From assembly GCA_951213105.1 (NCBI GenBank), contig OX578146.1, positions 53,028,775 to 53,092,774 on the forward strand: 64,000 nt of DNA. The letters are read 5' to 3'. Positions 22,074 through 37,300 of this stretch are shown here, in pieces. Position numbers and translations under genes: made by a program. The number at the start of each line of letters is the position of its first letter. Position 1 is the stretch's first letter. Below the pieces are notes generated by a model. That model was not told the origin of the DNA. It was given only the letters and a program-made list of their open reading frames with translations, and searched no databases. The stretch comes from Amaurobius ferox. Its lineage: Eukaryota; Arthropoda; Arachnida; Araneae; Amaurobiidae.

Positions 22074-22317
22074 TTATTTGAGTTTTTTAAATATAGATTT
22101 AAAAGGCACTTTGGATTCTTGCAAAGTAAGTTGTAAATATTTCACCCAGGAATATAACACACCACAAGCACAATAAGTTGAGATCAGCATCAAGGGCAAA
22201 AATGGCAACTTTTGCTCTATGCCCAAGAGTCTGGCTCCAAAGCTGTAAAATATTTGCAAAACAAAGATTCCAAAAAGGTAGGTTGTCTCCATAGATGAAA
22301 TAACAGGTGCTTTGATT
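22074..22317 (-). CDS. ALG8: ALG8 last exon and stop
   Basis: Acceptor TAACTTTAG; one base completes an arginine codon. It encodes [20 protein letters not shown], two membrane segments with [20 protein letters not shown], and a lysine-rich end FKKLK before TAA (22074-22076). This is the usual ALG8 C-terminus. Confidence 0.95.
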
Positions 22318-25300
22318 CTAAAGTTAAAAAAAAAGAATTTTACTGAAATGCACACTGAACTTTGCACTCTGAGTTTATACATTCATAAAATTAACACTAC
22401 ATCACATGGAATTAAGCTATCAGTATAACGACCAGCATCACTGGACCTGTTTCATGCTTTCTAGTTTTTTCAGTGCTAAACAGCAATGATTACACTTGCA
22501 GCAGATTAACAGATTAACCACCTATCGGCACTGATCCAAAAGTTTACAGTATTTATAGACTACGGAGGAATATCTACCCCAAACCAGGAGACCAAACTTA
22601 ATACCAGATAAAAATGATAAACAATTATGTGCAAAATGTTTGCCAACACCAAACACAGTTGAAATATACAAATATTTCCCATCCATAAACACTTGTGCGA
22701 TATATATATATATATAAATGTTTTTAAAATAGGTTATTACATATACAAAATGCCACAAATAGAAATCAAAGATATATTAAAGTCTGTTAAATATATATAT
22801 ATACAAGACTACATATACAAATATACATACAAGACTACTTATACAATATATACAAACAAATCTCACAGATTACCATGGCTTTTAATACTACATTGATACA
22901 TGCAATGGTATTTGCAATGAACAAATGTAAATTTAAAAGCAATTTCTTTGCAGTATATATAACAAAATTTACAAGTACCATGAATAAGTAAGCTAATTCT
23001 TGGCTAGTAAGCTAATAAGTGAACTAATTCTTGGGTGTTACCAGTAATACCTCACAAGAAATTTTCATTTTCCTCTAGGAAATGAATTATAGATTTTATT
23101 CTGTGTTTAGCACAGCTATTACCCAGAAGATTTTTGGCCCATATTGGCAAATGTTGTCTATTGGGCTTTTTAAGATGATAGTTCTCTGTAAATTCGCAGT
23201 TAAACACAAAAAGTTTCGGAGATCCAATTTTACCACAAATAAAGTTTTCGGTGCCTTTCTTTTGAATTTTGCAAAGATGGGTTGGGAAACAGCCATGCCC
23301 CGAGAAAAACTGTACCAATTCTCTACTGCAAATCAGTTGCTCTTGAGAAACTCTGGGAAAATAGTTGAAAGTTTATCTTCCTTTTTCATTTTCATTCCAC
23401 TATTGTTGCCACTCTTTTAAGGTATTAAGTTTTGAATGTGACTTTAGCAATGAAAGAGGATATGGCAACTTCGCACTTTGAACAGAGATATCTGTTATCA
23501 CCTCGAAAGCTAGGCAGTCTACAATTTCATTTCCCAGAATCCCTGAGTGACTTTTAATCCATGCTATAAAAAACTTTTGATGGATGCTGTTGGCTATGAT
23601 AGTTATAATTTGACGAGAAATCAGATTCTTCGTTTGATATTAAGAGTTTCAATACTCAATAGACTGTCAGAGTAAATAATGAAATTCTTATGCAAACTAG
23701 TAGTAGCTCAAAATACAGCTTCCTTTATTGCCAGCAGCTCTGCCTGGAACATACTATTTTCATAGTGTAAACAAGTTGACCACTTGTGGACACACGTGCC
23801 ATTGTAAAAAGCATGGTAAGCTAATGCTGTTCCAGAATCAATTCTAGAGCCATCCGTATAAATATTTATGCAATTAGATACTGTTTGTGATAGCTCAACA
23901 AAGTGTAAGTGAATGTTATCTATTGCTGAGTCCGCAAAGAAATAATTAAACAATTCAAAACAACTTTTCAAAATAATCCAGTACTTTCACTCTAGCCAGA
24001 ATCCTGGTTTTGGTCTCATTTGATTCGTTTCAGCTTCCAGATCAATGAAAAATTGACAATTTGAATTAGGCGTGATAATACAAAGAAATTTAAAAAAAAA
24101 CTTGCATCATTTTAGCTCTCAAAATGTGTACCAATCTATTTTTTTTTTTGTTGTATAAAATTGAAACAGTTTTGATATTCTGAACATTTAATAAGTGTGT
24201 CGACGTCACATTTAGTGACCACTAGCCATTAAGAATAGACGAAACGTAGGAGAAATGGCTCATTTTAAAATAAACTCAGAATAATAATCAATTGAAAATC
24301 TGAAATATTTAAAAAAAATAAGCCTTTAGATTCAAAGCACTGCATGAGAATGTTAACAAACTATAAGAATAATCTTACTTCCATCATTATTCACTCTCCT
24401 AATATTTGGTTAACTATGCACAATATTTCTTTAAAATGGATCAAAATATGAAAATAAGTAAGTTTAGTCTGCCTACTGAGTAATAACTAAAGGATGGCTA
24501 TGGATGGAAAAGGATGCCTGTGGACTCTCAGTAATGCAACATGATGCAAAATGAATTGTGCAATTCCACTATTTAAGCAAAAATTTATTTCATTTAGTAA
24601 AATATTTATTCATTTATACTGGCACACTATAAAAATAACTTGATGATAATATTTGAAATGAGTCACTTTAAATATATTGGGATAATTCATGCATATAGTT
24701 AAGAGATGTGGATTTTCCAGAAAATTTTGAAATGAAAAACCCCAAAAAATTTTCTGGAAAATTTTGAAATTATTCTCTATATTATATTTCAGCTGGAATA
24801 ATATGTTCAGTGATTTTTAAAAGTACTTATTTTCAGATTATAGCTACAGTAAAACATATATTATATAACAAGTCTGAAAAAAAAAGTTGAAATCTAGAAA
24901 TATATAAACTAGAAAGATCAATCATGCATAAAGCATTGATTATGAAACACTTTTCAACTGTAATGCAATTTTATTTAAGCATCTCTAAAATGTGATACAT
25001 TCAGCGGTAATATTTTTAAAATTATCACAATACTACATTAATTTATTATATTTGAAAACTTAAAACTTCATAGAAAAATATTAACTTTATTCAAGTGACG
25101 TCATTGAAATATAAGTCACCTGATTTAAATATCTCTAAAATGTGATACATTCAGCGGTAATATTTTTAAAATTATCACAATAATACAATAATTTATTACA
25201 TTTGAAAACTTAAAACTTCATAAAAAAAATGAACTTTATTCAAATGATGTCATTGAAATATAAATAGCCTGGCTCTCAAAAGCTGTAAATATTTCATTCA

Positions 25301-28300
25301 TACACTTTTATTCTATTCCTTTATTCATCACAATACTACAATAATTTATTTTACTTAAAAAATTAAAACCATGGAGGTAAACGTAATTTAACTCTATGCT
25401 TAAAACTTCATCAAAAAAGTCTGCTATAAAATCTTCTGTTCTCTATGTAAAATCAATGAATGTTTCATTCATATCAGCTATATTTCAGACTCAAAGAGCT
25501 AAATAATTTTGTGTTAAAGGAATTCAGCAATTTTTATACAACTCATCCTACATCTTTATGAGTTTACATTCTCCATAAGTGAAAATTAGGCTTCGTTGTA
25601 GAAATAATCAAAGTTTGATGATCATTTAAACTCAAATATATTGTAATGGCTTTGTTTCAGAATGTAGATGCAGACAAATTAAGCAAAAATAAAGTAGTTT
25701 TAGAATGCATACCACACTAAATATAAATTAAAAAGGACTTTAAAAATCACGATTTTGACACAAGATAGATGGCATTTATCATTTAAACTCAAATATATTG
25801 TAACTGCGTTGTTTCAGAATATAGATGCATAGTTAAATATCTCTAAAATGCGATACATTCAGCGGTAATATTTTAAAAATTATCACAATAATACAATAAT
25901 TTATTACATTTGAAAACTTAAAACTTCATAAAAAAAATGAACTTTATTCAAATGATGTCATTGAAATATAAATCGCCTGGCTCTCAAAAGCTGTAAATAT
26001 TTCATTCATACACTTTTATTCTATTCCTTTTATTCATCACAATACTACAATAATTTATTTTATTTAAAAACTTAAAACCACGGAGGTAAACGTAATTTAA
26101 CTCTATGCTTAAAACTTCATCAAAAAAGTCTGCTATAAAATCTTCTGTTCTCTATGTAAAATCAATGAATGTTTCATTCATATCATCTATATTTCAGACT
26201 CAAAGAGCTAAATAATTTTGTGTTAAAGAAATTCAGCAATTCTTATACAATTCATCCTACATCTTTATGTGTTTACATTCTCCATAAGTGAAAATTAGGC
26301 TTCGTTGTAGAAATAATCAAAGTTTGATGATCATTTAAACTCAAATATATTGTAATGGCTTTGTTTCAAAATGTAGATGCAGAGAAATTAAGCAAAAATA
26401 AAGTAGTTTTAGAATGCATATCAGACTAAATATAAATTAAAAAGGACTTTAAAAATCACGATTTTGACACAAGATAGATGGCATTTATCATTTAAACTTA
26501 AATATATTATAATTGCGTTGTTTCAGAATATAGATGCGTAGAAATTAAGCAAAAATAAAACGGTTTTAGGATGGATAGAACACTAAATATAAATTAAAAA
26601 GAACTTTAAAAATCATGATTTTGATACAAGATGGATGCCATATTTAATTTTGAAGTGGATCACGTGATCTCTTCATATAATATGGGTGTGTAATTATTAT
26701 TTTAATTTTTATTTAAAAATCTACCAAATATATTTTGCTGAAATTTTTTCATATTTTTTATGGGATAATTTGAATATTTCCTAAAACTTTTGAAGCAATT
26801 TGTGAATTTTAAATTCGCTTAAAAAATGTTTGAAAAATTAGGTCCCATAGGATTCAATGTATTTCATTTTTTGAACCCGGATTCAATCCAAAACTAACTG
26901 AGTGATATTATTCATTTATATTCCCATAGGTCCCACAGACTGTCTGAACAACATACTAAAATTTCATTTTGATAAAGTCATTTTTACGGCAGTTATCATG
27001 CTAACGGACAGACAGACAGAATGAACAAAGTCATAAATACTTTTCAACTATGTTGTAAAGTGTTAAAAATTCTATACATGCAAATTTCTTATATCTGTAT
27101 ACTGCAGTTAACAGCTATAATTTATTATTTTCCTTAAATAAAATTCTATTTTATGTATAATAATATTTTTTTATCTTCAAAATTCCAATTTTAAGACATT
27201 GCACGTAAGTAATAGCATGAGAAATAATTAAAAATTGTTAAACCTTATCAGAATCATAAATAATTTACTGTTTATTATAGGTATAAAAGTAGATTATAAA
27301 ATATAATATTCTAAAAAAATTAAAAACTGTTTATAATTAAACAAGAAAGATCAATCATGCTTAAAGCATTGATTATGAAACACTTTTCAACTTCAATGCA
27401 ATTTTATTTAAACATGTCTAAAATGCAATACATTCCTTGGTAATATTTTAAAACTTATCACAATATTACATTAATTTATTATATTTGAAAACTTAAACCT
27501 TCATCGAAAAAAATGAACTTCATTCAAATGAAGGCATTGAAATATTAATTGCCTGGTTTAAACATTTCTAAAATGTGATACTTTCCTCGGTAATAATTTT
27601 AGAATTATCATAATACTATGATAATTTATTATATTTGAAAACTTCATCGAAAACAACTGAAATTCATTCAAATGACGTCATAGAAAAAATAACACGCCTG
27701 GCTCTCTCTATAAAAGCAACATTTCATTCATAAATAATTTCCCATTCATGTCATTCATCACAATACTATCATTATTTATTTTATTTAAAAATTAAGACCA
27801 TTGAGCTACAAGCAATTAAACTTTATGCGTAAAACTTCATTGAAAAAAATCGTCATTCTCTTTGTAAAATCAGTGAATATTTCATTCATATCAGCTATGC
27901 AGACTCCATGAACTAAATAATTTTGTGTTAAAGAATTACAACAATTCTAATACAACTCATTCTACATATTTTGCTGTTTACATTTTGCATAGGTGAAAGC
28001 TTCGTGGTAGCTTCGTTGTAGAAATAATCAAATTTGGATGAACATTTAAACTCAAATATATTGTAATTGCGTTGTTTCAGTATGTAGATGCACAGAATTT
28101 AAGCAAAAATAAAGTGGTTTTAGGATGGATACAACACTCAATATGAATTAAAAAGAACTTAAGAAATCATGATTTTGAGACAAGATGGATGCCATATATC
28201 ATTTTGAAGTGGGTCACGCGATTTTTTCATATCATAGTCACGTGATTGCTTCATATAAGAGGTGTTACTATTTTAATTTTTATTTAAAAAACTACTGAAT

Positions 28301-31300
28301 ATATTTCGCTGAATTTTTTTTTATATATTTTATGGAACAATTTGAATATCACCTAAAATTTTCGAAGCAATTTGATAATTTTAAATCCGCTTAAAAAATG
28401 TTTGAAAAATTAGGTCCCATAGGGTTCAATGCATTTCATTTTTTCAACCTGGGTTCAATCCAAAACTAATTGGGTGATATTATTCATTTTTATTCCCATA
28501 GGTCCTACAGACCGTCTGAACAACATACTAAAATTTCATTTTGATTAAGTCATTTTTACGGCAGTTATCGTGCTAACGGACAGACAGACAGACAGAATGA
28601 ACAAAGTCATAAACACTCTTCAACTTTGTTGTAAAGTGTTAAAAATGCAATGAATATTATATTGCATTTCTTTCAATGCCTACTGATAATTCAAAAGAAA
28701 ACATTCTACCATCTTCTTAAAAAAAAAACTAGTTTATTATATGTGTAGAAGTAAATTATTAAACATATAAACATATTACACTACAAAAATAAATTAAAAA
28801 AATGCTTGTAACTAAGCACTTTTAAAAATAAATTATTTTATATAATATTATTAAAAATTGTTTAAAAAATACCTGTTTATAAATAAATGAGTGCGTATCA
28901 TGTGAAAGAAGAGACAATTTGCAAGAGGAGTTAAGTATATAGTTAGTGCTATTAAAGCATTGTCCCTCAGCAGAAATTGAGAAAAACATTTAAATTTTTT
29001 TTTTAATATTCTTATAAATTTTGGAGAATTTAATACTTAAAGAATAGGCTTATTAAAATTTCATTTGTTTTATCTGAGAATGAGTAAAATGTCACTTGTA
29101 CCCTTTTGGTTACCATCCATTTTATTTCTATAAAATAAAGGGCACATACACATATAAGCCTTCCACCTTTCTTCATTTTCCCTTTCAAAATTAGAAAACT
29201 CAATGATCAAAAACATTTTATAAATCTACTTGCTTTTCAGAAATACAGTTTGGAAAGAGAATTACATATCTATTTTCAATTAATTAAAAGAAAAAAAAAG
29301 TGGAAAATTTTTAGTGAAAAATTATTCGACCCACATCTCTACATATGGTGTACATAAGTAGGAGCCCTGAATATGAAAAAAATTGTGTTTGGAGAGAAAG
29401 TCATGAACTACCCACATAAGATTTTTTGTGAAACAAATACTTACCTTTAAAGTTAGACTTGTTTCTGAATTTATTTTTTATTGGTTCTGGCATGCTTAGA
29501 AAAAAATTAAACTGGATGAAAAGAAATAGAAATATCAGACAAATGTTTAAAAATAAACATATTTGAAAAATATTTATATATTTCAATCTCATTAAGATGC
29601 TTGATCTCTTTAATCCCATTAACTCTTAACTGAGATCACTAACCGAAGACATAATTGGGCCCTTAAAAACAAAATGTGAGTTTAAGGTGTTTTTAAGGAG
29701 TTTTTAATGACCATGCAAACCCTGTACTTATGTGTCTAATACGGTACAGAAGAGATCTTGGCTAATTTGAAACGCTTATAAACAGTCACTGAGTTAATAC
29801 ATTTTGACTCATTCGATTTACTTTTATATCAAATTATGTAATAAAGTTTGACACATTTTAAACTTTTATAGGATGCATACTAATTTTAATTAAGTGATTT
29901 AAATATCTCATAGGTCATAAATGACATATATTTCAAGAACTTAAATGCTTTTATCATACATGATAACTTACCGATGCAGCTGTTGGAGACTGGAAAAGGC
30001 ATAAATTGCATGAAGTAACAGAAGAGATATTTTCAGAAGAGTTTCTGAAAAAAAAAAAAAAAAAAAAAAAAGATTTAAACAGCTAAACCTTTGAAATGAA
30101 ATTAAAAAATTATACTGGAAACTATATTGTCATAAACATTATGGTGATTGTGTTTTACAGCCTAAGACAATTAATGGATTTAAATTATTTTGTTAAACAG
30201 CACATCATGTGTCTCAATATTTTGTTGTACATACTACATTTAAGCCTGGACAGTGGCTATGTAGGAAAAGTAAGAGCATAAAGGTAAATGTAACAATTCT
30301 ATTTCCACTTCTTTCTATAAATCAAATTGCCTCATTTTCATGATTTTTAAAAATAAAAAGATATAGGGGAGGACGGGCACAGTGGTCCTCTTTTACAGTT
30401 ATTTTTCTTTCCCCACCTAAATGGAAATATCAATTTACCTGAAACAATTCAAGAATACTCTTTAACCCTTTCCAGTCATCCCTTATTTATTTTTAAAACG
30501 CAATTCACAAAATGGACAAAATGACGTTGTGAATTCAAGTAATTCACTACGACTTCATAAAATGGACCACTGTACCCCAGAGTTAGGGTAGACTGGTCCA
30601 CCTCTTGAGGCACAGTGGACCAACCTTTGTAATGCAATAGAAATATTTTTTTTCAATTATCATAACAATTTATATACAAGAATATGACATAATGAAAGCC
30701 TTTAAATATGAAGTGAAAGGAAAAGTTAGAAAAAGTTAACATTTGTGAAGTACTAACAAATGTGAATAAAATCAGTGAAAAATATATATTCGAAAGAGTC
30801 ATCCTAGAATTTCCTTGGGACACATTTGGATCAAGGAGAACCATAACAATGTCCTTGATGTCAACAACAGATTCATCCTACAGTTTCGGGAAATATAAAC
30901 TGATTTCCACTTCATTTTTTTTCACATGTGAATGTAGTCATCATCAGTTTTTTCTAGTACCAAACCTACATAAGGGACAATGTCCTTTTTTGTTGAAAAT
31001 TTTCTTTTATCAAAAATGTCCTTTTTGTTGAAAGTACATATTTTCCAACTTTGATGCTTTCATTTCCATATTCATCAATAGCAGTCATTATCTTAAAGGT
31101 TCTTAGATTTACTTGATTTAACTTGACAGTCTTGATCACCATCAGTTTCAATTTTTATTTCTAATATCTTTTTCACTGTTTTAAGAGCACTCTCTTGCGT
31201 TGTTTTCTTGCTGGTTTTCTGGCGTGTTTCATCTTCTAAAGCCTTTTTAAATGGGGTATCTGTTAGTAGGCCTTTCAGGGATACCGTGAATCATGGTCCA

Positions 31301-34300
31301 CTGTGTCCTACAAATGGGTGGTCCACTGTGCCCCATGTTGAAGCACAACACATAATCATACTAAGAATATACATAGTTTGCATATATGCAAATTATCTTT
31401 AGGTTTAAAAAAACAACAACAGAATTTTTGCCTTTCTAGAACAACTCGTCGATCTTATTTGTCTGCAATCGTCTTGCTAAAAAACTAAAAACTTGATGAT
31501 TGAAAATTTTACTTTAAGAAGGCCAAAACATCAAACATTCACAAAATGGCTTATTTTGCTTTTGCCAAGTGCTTTTAAGGCTTTATACAGACAGCCCAGT
31601 TCCATCTATGAGCTTAAATCTGAAGTTTAAAAGAATAGATATAAATAAATTAAAGAGGGGTGCCCCATCCTCTCCTATATTTGTACCAAATGGAGGGGGG
31701 AGGGGTTTAGTAAGCAAGAAACCAAAAATAACCATGCTGATAGGGTAGATGCCTTCCTGGATGATTTTTTAAAAGAAATCAGGCAGTAAAAAGTCACAAG
31801 CCCAGATAACTTATAACTTTTGATGAAATTACAATGGGCCAGTATGAGGTAGAGACTAAACAAACTTCCAGTCATGATATCTTGGTTTACATCTGCTACA
31901 GGCTTGCTACACAAAAAATGAAAATTATCTGAAGTATGAATTTTGACTTTTTCATGAATTTGTATTTTTTCATTCAGTTCTATTTGTATCATAATCAATA
32001 CCAGAATGAAAAAGGAAAGTATCTTCTTCAGATTTTATTATTATTTTCAGTTATTCAAGTTCAGTTACTCTTTTTAAATATTTTGTAAAAATGTTAAAAG
32101 TTTTTTTTAAGTTGGCAACAACTTAGTGACACTAATAAATTGGATGTGTTTGGCTTATTTATTTTAATATAAAATAAACTATTTTGATATCATGATTAAC
32201 ATAACATCTATAGTATGGCTTAAATGATCAATTTCCCCTATATTTTCACAGAATGATTTTTCAACAGGAAATAATACTATGAAAATCTTAAAATTCCAAT
32301 GATACTAGTTTTTATCATGAGAATTACTAAAAATTCTATCTAAATCTAATGTTTCACTTAATGCATCTAAGCATAAAATTCAATAGTAAAAGCATTAATT
32401 CTACATTTATTGTACATTTTATGTAATAATTTGCTAGTGCTACTCTATATGGAATGATATTCAAACACTAGTATCACAGAAAATAAGCAAGCTTTTAACA
32501 TGATGATTATTTTTTTGCTATTGACTTGATTTAACTGAAAAACTAATGATATTGCACAAAAACTATAGAATGTTAATTTTGCTGATGAAACCAAAATCTA
32601 TACATAAGCATTCAATGCCAACAAGTAACAGACATTTTCATATGTAACTCTTAAAGAAATAATTTAACTTTTCTTGGGACCTTGGGCAAATTAAAATCCC
32701 ATTACCGATTAAAAAAATGGATGTCCAGATAAATAATTAGTGAAAGCAAAAAAGTGAAATGCTTTTTTCCCCTTATCTCATCTATCTAATCAACAAAAAC
32801 ATTTGTAATTAGATGGAAAATTATAAATATTTCTTTTAGGTGAAACTAAAAATAAACTATCATTTTTAAAAGTAAATTATACAAAATGCTTTGAATTATT
32901 ATAATAAATTAAATAGTTTCATACATGAAGAAACATTTGCTAAGAGTTATCTATACAGTCAACAAAATACAATATTTATAAATTGCAAATTAAGGAATTA
33001 AAAATACAAATGATTATTTTGTGAAACAAAAAATAAAACAACATTTTAAAAACTAAATTCTCAAAAATGCAATGAATAGTTATTAAATCAAATAGTTTCA
33101 AACATTTTACTCAAATTATGAATATCCTTTTCAGGTGCAGTATTTTCAATATTTAATGAAATGTATTTGCATTTTTTTTAGCAAAATTCAGTTAAGCAGC
33201 TGAAAAATAAGAAAAATAGCTGAAAATATAATTGAATGTTTTTATAAAATACTTGTGATGAGAGGGGATTCACTAGTTTCTAAACATAATACTTAGAAAC
33301 CAAATATTATTTTAGAATTCAGTATTATAAAGTATTACCTCCTTCTTTATACAGCAATGGAAAAAGAGAGAAATGTCCAACTGTTGATAAAAACAAAAAT
33401 ACCGGAGCTTCTTCTTTGTACATAGCAGCAGCAAATCTAGAAACATTTCATATTTTATATTAATTATATATTACATATTCATTACAATCTTACACATTTT
33501 AATTTACTAATTTTAGATACCACATTATCAAAAATTTATTTTCATAGATATTTTTTTAAGATAAAAAAAAAAGTTTATTTTATAACATGATGCATAAAAA
33601 TAGACAATTTTGTAAACATAAACACTAAAATACAGTGCCATTCCATTTAAGTTTAGTAACCAGTTTTAAATAAAGCAACACTGACTGTAAATGCAAATTA
33701 CTTGGTAAAATTAATGGAAAAAGCAATATTGGTATAAAAATAAACAGTGGAACTAATAAAATTAAAACAACTTTGTTAAAAGCAGCATAAAATACAAAAT
33801 TATAATATCAACCGGTTTTGAAGGCAAAAACAATATTTTTATCAGAACACATAAGAAGCGCAACATTCACTCGTCAGAGAAAGATGAACAACTAATCAAT
33901 CACCAATCTTTCTCTGAGTGAAGATTGCACTTTTTGTGTGTCCTGACAAAGAAGGCTGTTTTTGCTTTCAAAACTAGTTAATACTATTAATGAGTCACCA
34001 ATTTCTCTCTGACAAGTAAAGGTTGTGCTTCTTGTGTGTCCTAACAAAGAAGGCTGTTTTTGTGTTCAAAATCGGTCAATACTATTAATTTTGTAATTTA
34101 TGCTGCTTGTAACGAAGCTATTTTAATTTTATTCTTTAGCAGTGATTTGAGCTGTACATAGTAGAACTAATGATAAATAGGGTGACACTATATATTGCAG
34201 CAAAGTATTTATTAAAAGGAATTATTATTACAAATATAACAAAAGTTTGAAATCGTATAGCTTTATATAGAGTTGATTTAGTTTTAATTATTTCATACTT

Positions 34301-37300
34301 CATACCAGGCATCGGTAACAGATGGTCAAATTTGTTTGAAGTGTTTTGCATTTCTTTATGTGAACGTTACAATTAAAAAAAATCTGATGTGGGCAGCACA
34401 TGACTTTCTCTGCAGACTTATATTAACGTTCTCTATATTTTAATTAAATCTATTTCACTTTTAATTCAATTTTCATTCTCATTCGGTAACCGGACTTATT
34501 TTCAAAGGTGGCGTAGAGAAAATACGGAAAACTAAAATATCTCGAGAACGGCTAGTCCTAGTGTAATGGGCTTGGTCTTATTATTTTTGCCATTAAAAAT
34601 TACGTATTAAACAAGCATTTAATGGATATATTTGAGTATACCTAGTTCTTTAGTTTAGATTTTGACGATTTTTGCGGGCCATTTTGCAAAAAAAGGCAGG
34701 TTATTTTCTTCCGAATCGTACCAAAATCTAACCAGCACCAGAATAACCCACAAGTGACTCTTCTACCGAATTTTGTGAAATTCGGTCCCGTAGTTTTTAA
34801 GTTAGAGTGGATACAAGCTTTTGCGGGCCATTTCGCAAAAAAAGGCGGGTTCTTTTATTCCAAATCGTACCCAAAACTAATCAGCACCAGACTCGCTCAC
34901 AAGTGACTTACCTACCAAATTTTGTAAAATTCGGTCCATTAGTTTTTTAGTTAGAGTGGATACAAAATCTGCACAGACACACAGACACACACACAGATGT
35001 CACGCTAAGTGGTTTTTTCATATTCTAGAGGTCTTGAAACGTGTAGATCCGTCGAAAACTCGAGTTGCGATTTTCGACATGATTCCAATACTTTCTCTAT
35101 ACATTACCATGTATTGCAGGGAAAGTAAAAAAATAGCATTGAAATGCAATAAGTTAAAGTCCACCAATGCTGATTGCAGCACTGAGGGAGTAAAAATTTA
35201 TCTTGTTCTCACTAATTTTTCAGACTGTATCCATACATAAAATTTCATAGCAATGCATGAAATTCATTCAAGTTAAAGTCCACCAATGCTGATTGCAGCA
35301 CTGAGGGAGTAAAAAATTTATCTTCTTCTCACTAACATTTTACATAATGTATCTACACATAAAATTTCATAGCAATGTCTGCATTCATTCGAGTTATCAT
35401 ATCCATACCTTACATAAAGACATATAGACTGATGTTATTTTGAAAGTGTTTCAAATGCATTCAATAAATATTAAACATATTTTGTGTCAAAATCTTAAAT
35501 TCAAAAATTTTCATCAAAACAATACTTTTTCCATGCACAGGAAAGTTAAATTTTTAAAAATCAAAATTACATGTACATTACAATTGTTGACTGCACAGAA
35601 TGTTTGGTTTTACAGAAAGTAAAACTATATGTCTGAAAGAATTTTCAGGAAAGATGAAAATATAAAATGCATAGCAGAATCATAATTCTTTTGCACACTA
35701 CATTCAAACAAAGCATTCATATTTTTTAGTGGACATGAGACCATGAAAATAAAAAAGTATAGCATCATATGTTAAACCATAGCCACCTTCATCTAAAATG
35801 CCTGTTCTTCTCTCTGCAAAAACAGGTAACCATCCCAGCTCAAAAATAACCGCTGGGTGGTGCTAGTTATAATCTAAAACAATGTTGTTATTTTTCCATT
35901 TGAGTATGTGTGTTACCTTGGAGGATTCATTATATTTATTTAATTTTGATCTTGTTTTAAAATTTTTTGACTTTGATTTTCTTGCATTTTTAAATTGTAA
36001 TATCTAGCTTTTACTCTATTTTTTTGTAATATTTAGTTTTAGTGCCCTTTTGTACATCAAATAGCATGAAAGACTGTATAAGTTTTTTTGAATTTCCCTC
36101 GGAAGTCAATCATCGGGAGAAATGGATTAAAGCAGTGATTTTTCATAGAAAATTTGTATACATGTATAATTTCAGTACAAATTAAACTGTCAACATACCT
36201 AGGTTGAAGTGTGAACATTTTAAATCTATCTTGCTGTTAATAATTAAAAAGTTGTTGACTTTACAAAGAAAGTTTGTAAACTTATATAATTTCGCACAAA
36301 TTAAACTATTAAACTCTGTTATGAGCAACTGATAAAAAAAGAACCATCATTGCCAGTTGACACAATCAAACATGGCAAATATTGGGTGTGGTTTATATAC
36401 TTTGCATATAGCGATATAAATTTAAAATTTTTATGTTTTCATTAAAATTTTTATATTGATATCTACAAAGAATTTTTTTACATTTGTTTACATCTTGCTG
36501 TATGCAAATTCAAATCAGATTTAATTTTACAATAACACTGAGCAAAGCTGGAATTTCTGTTTAGCAATGTATAAATGTCAAGATATCAAAATCACATCAT
36601 CTAAGGTCTTTTAAATCTTCATCTTGTTCTAGCTGTCACCGCTGGATGGCGATTGTGGATCTTTTGTGGGTGTATGATGGTTTCCACTTTTTAACAATAG
36701 AAAAGAGGGAAATGAACAGGTATTTTAGATAAAGGTGGCTATAGTTTAACTTTATTTTCTCATGCAGAAAAAAAAAAAAAATCTGTGAATTTGTTTCTAA
36801 TAAATTTATGACTGGTATTACATTCTCAATTAATCTAATCTTTATAAGAAACTGACTGAGTTCCTTGGGAATGCAAGACCCTTAAGCTGCAGCTTTTTGA
36901 GTTTATGCATAAATTCAGCTAAGGTATTAAGTGCAAATTTCATAGTGAAAATAAAAAGTTTCAATTGACGAAACAATGAGGTCAGACTACTTACGTTAAA
37001 GGCAATATAATCATCAATATGGCCTTTTCATGCACATGGTAACCAAATATGAAACTTCCAAAAGAGCATAAAATGATGCTGCTTAAGAACACCTTGGGAC
37101 TTGCAGGTTGTTTCCATATTAACCAAAATACAGGCTAGAAATAATTTAACATAATATTAAAAGCCTATTAGAATGTATATATATTATTTAACTATTGTAC
37201 TTGTTCAATTTATCAACCTCCAAATATTTATAGAAAAAAAAGATAACCAGCCTATTATGATGCATGACACTTTCAGTTTGTGATAACATCCTCTATATAC

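Noticed and set aside
24200..24260. TCACATTTAGTGACCACTAG with nearby GACGAAACG as a ribozyme
   Set aside because: GAAAC is present but no CTGANGA core lies upstream; kept only as a small shared repeat with 47166.
32581..32600. CTGATGAAA as another hammerhead core
   Set aside because: No stem II or spaced GAAA follows, so only the seven-base core matches.
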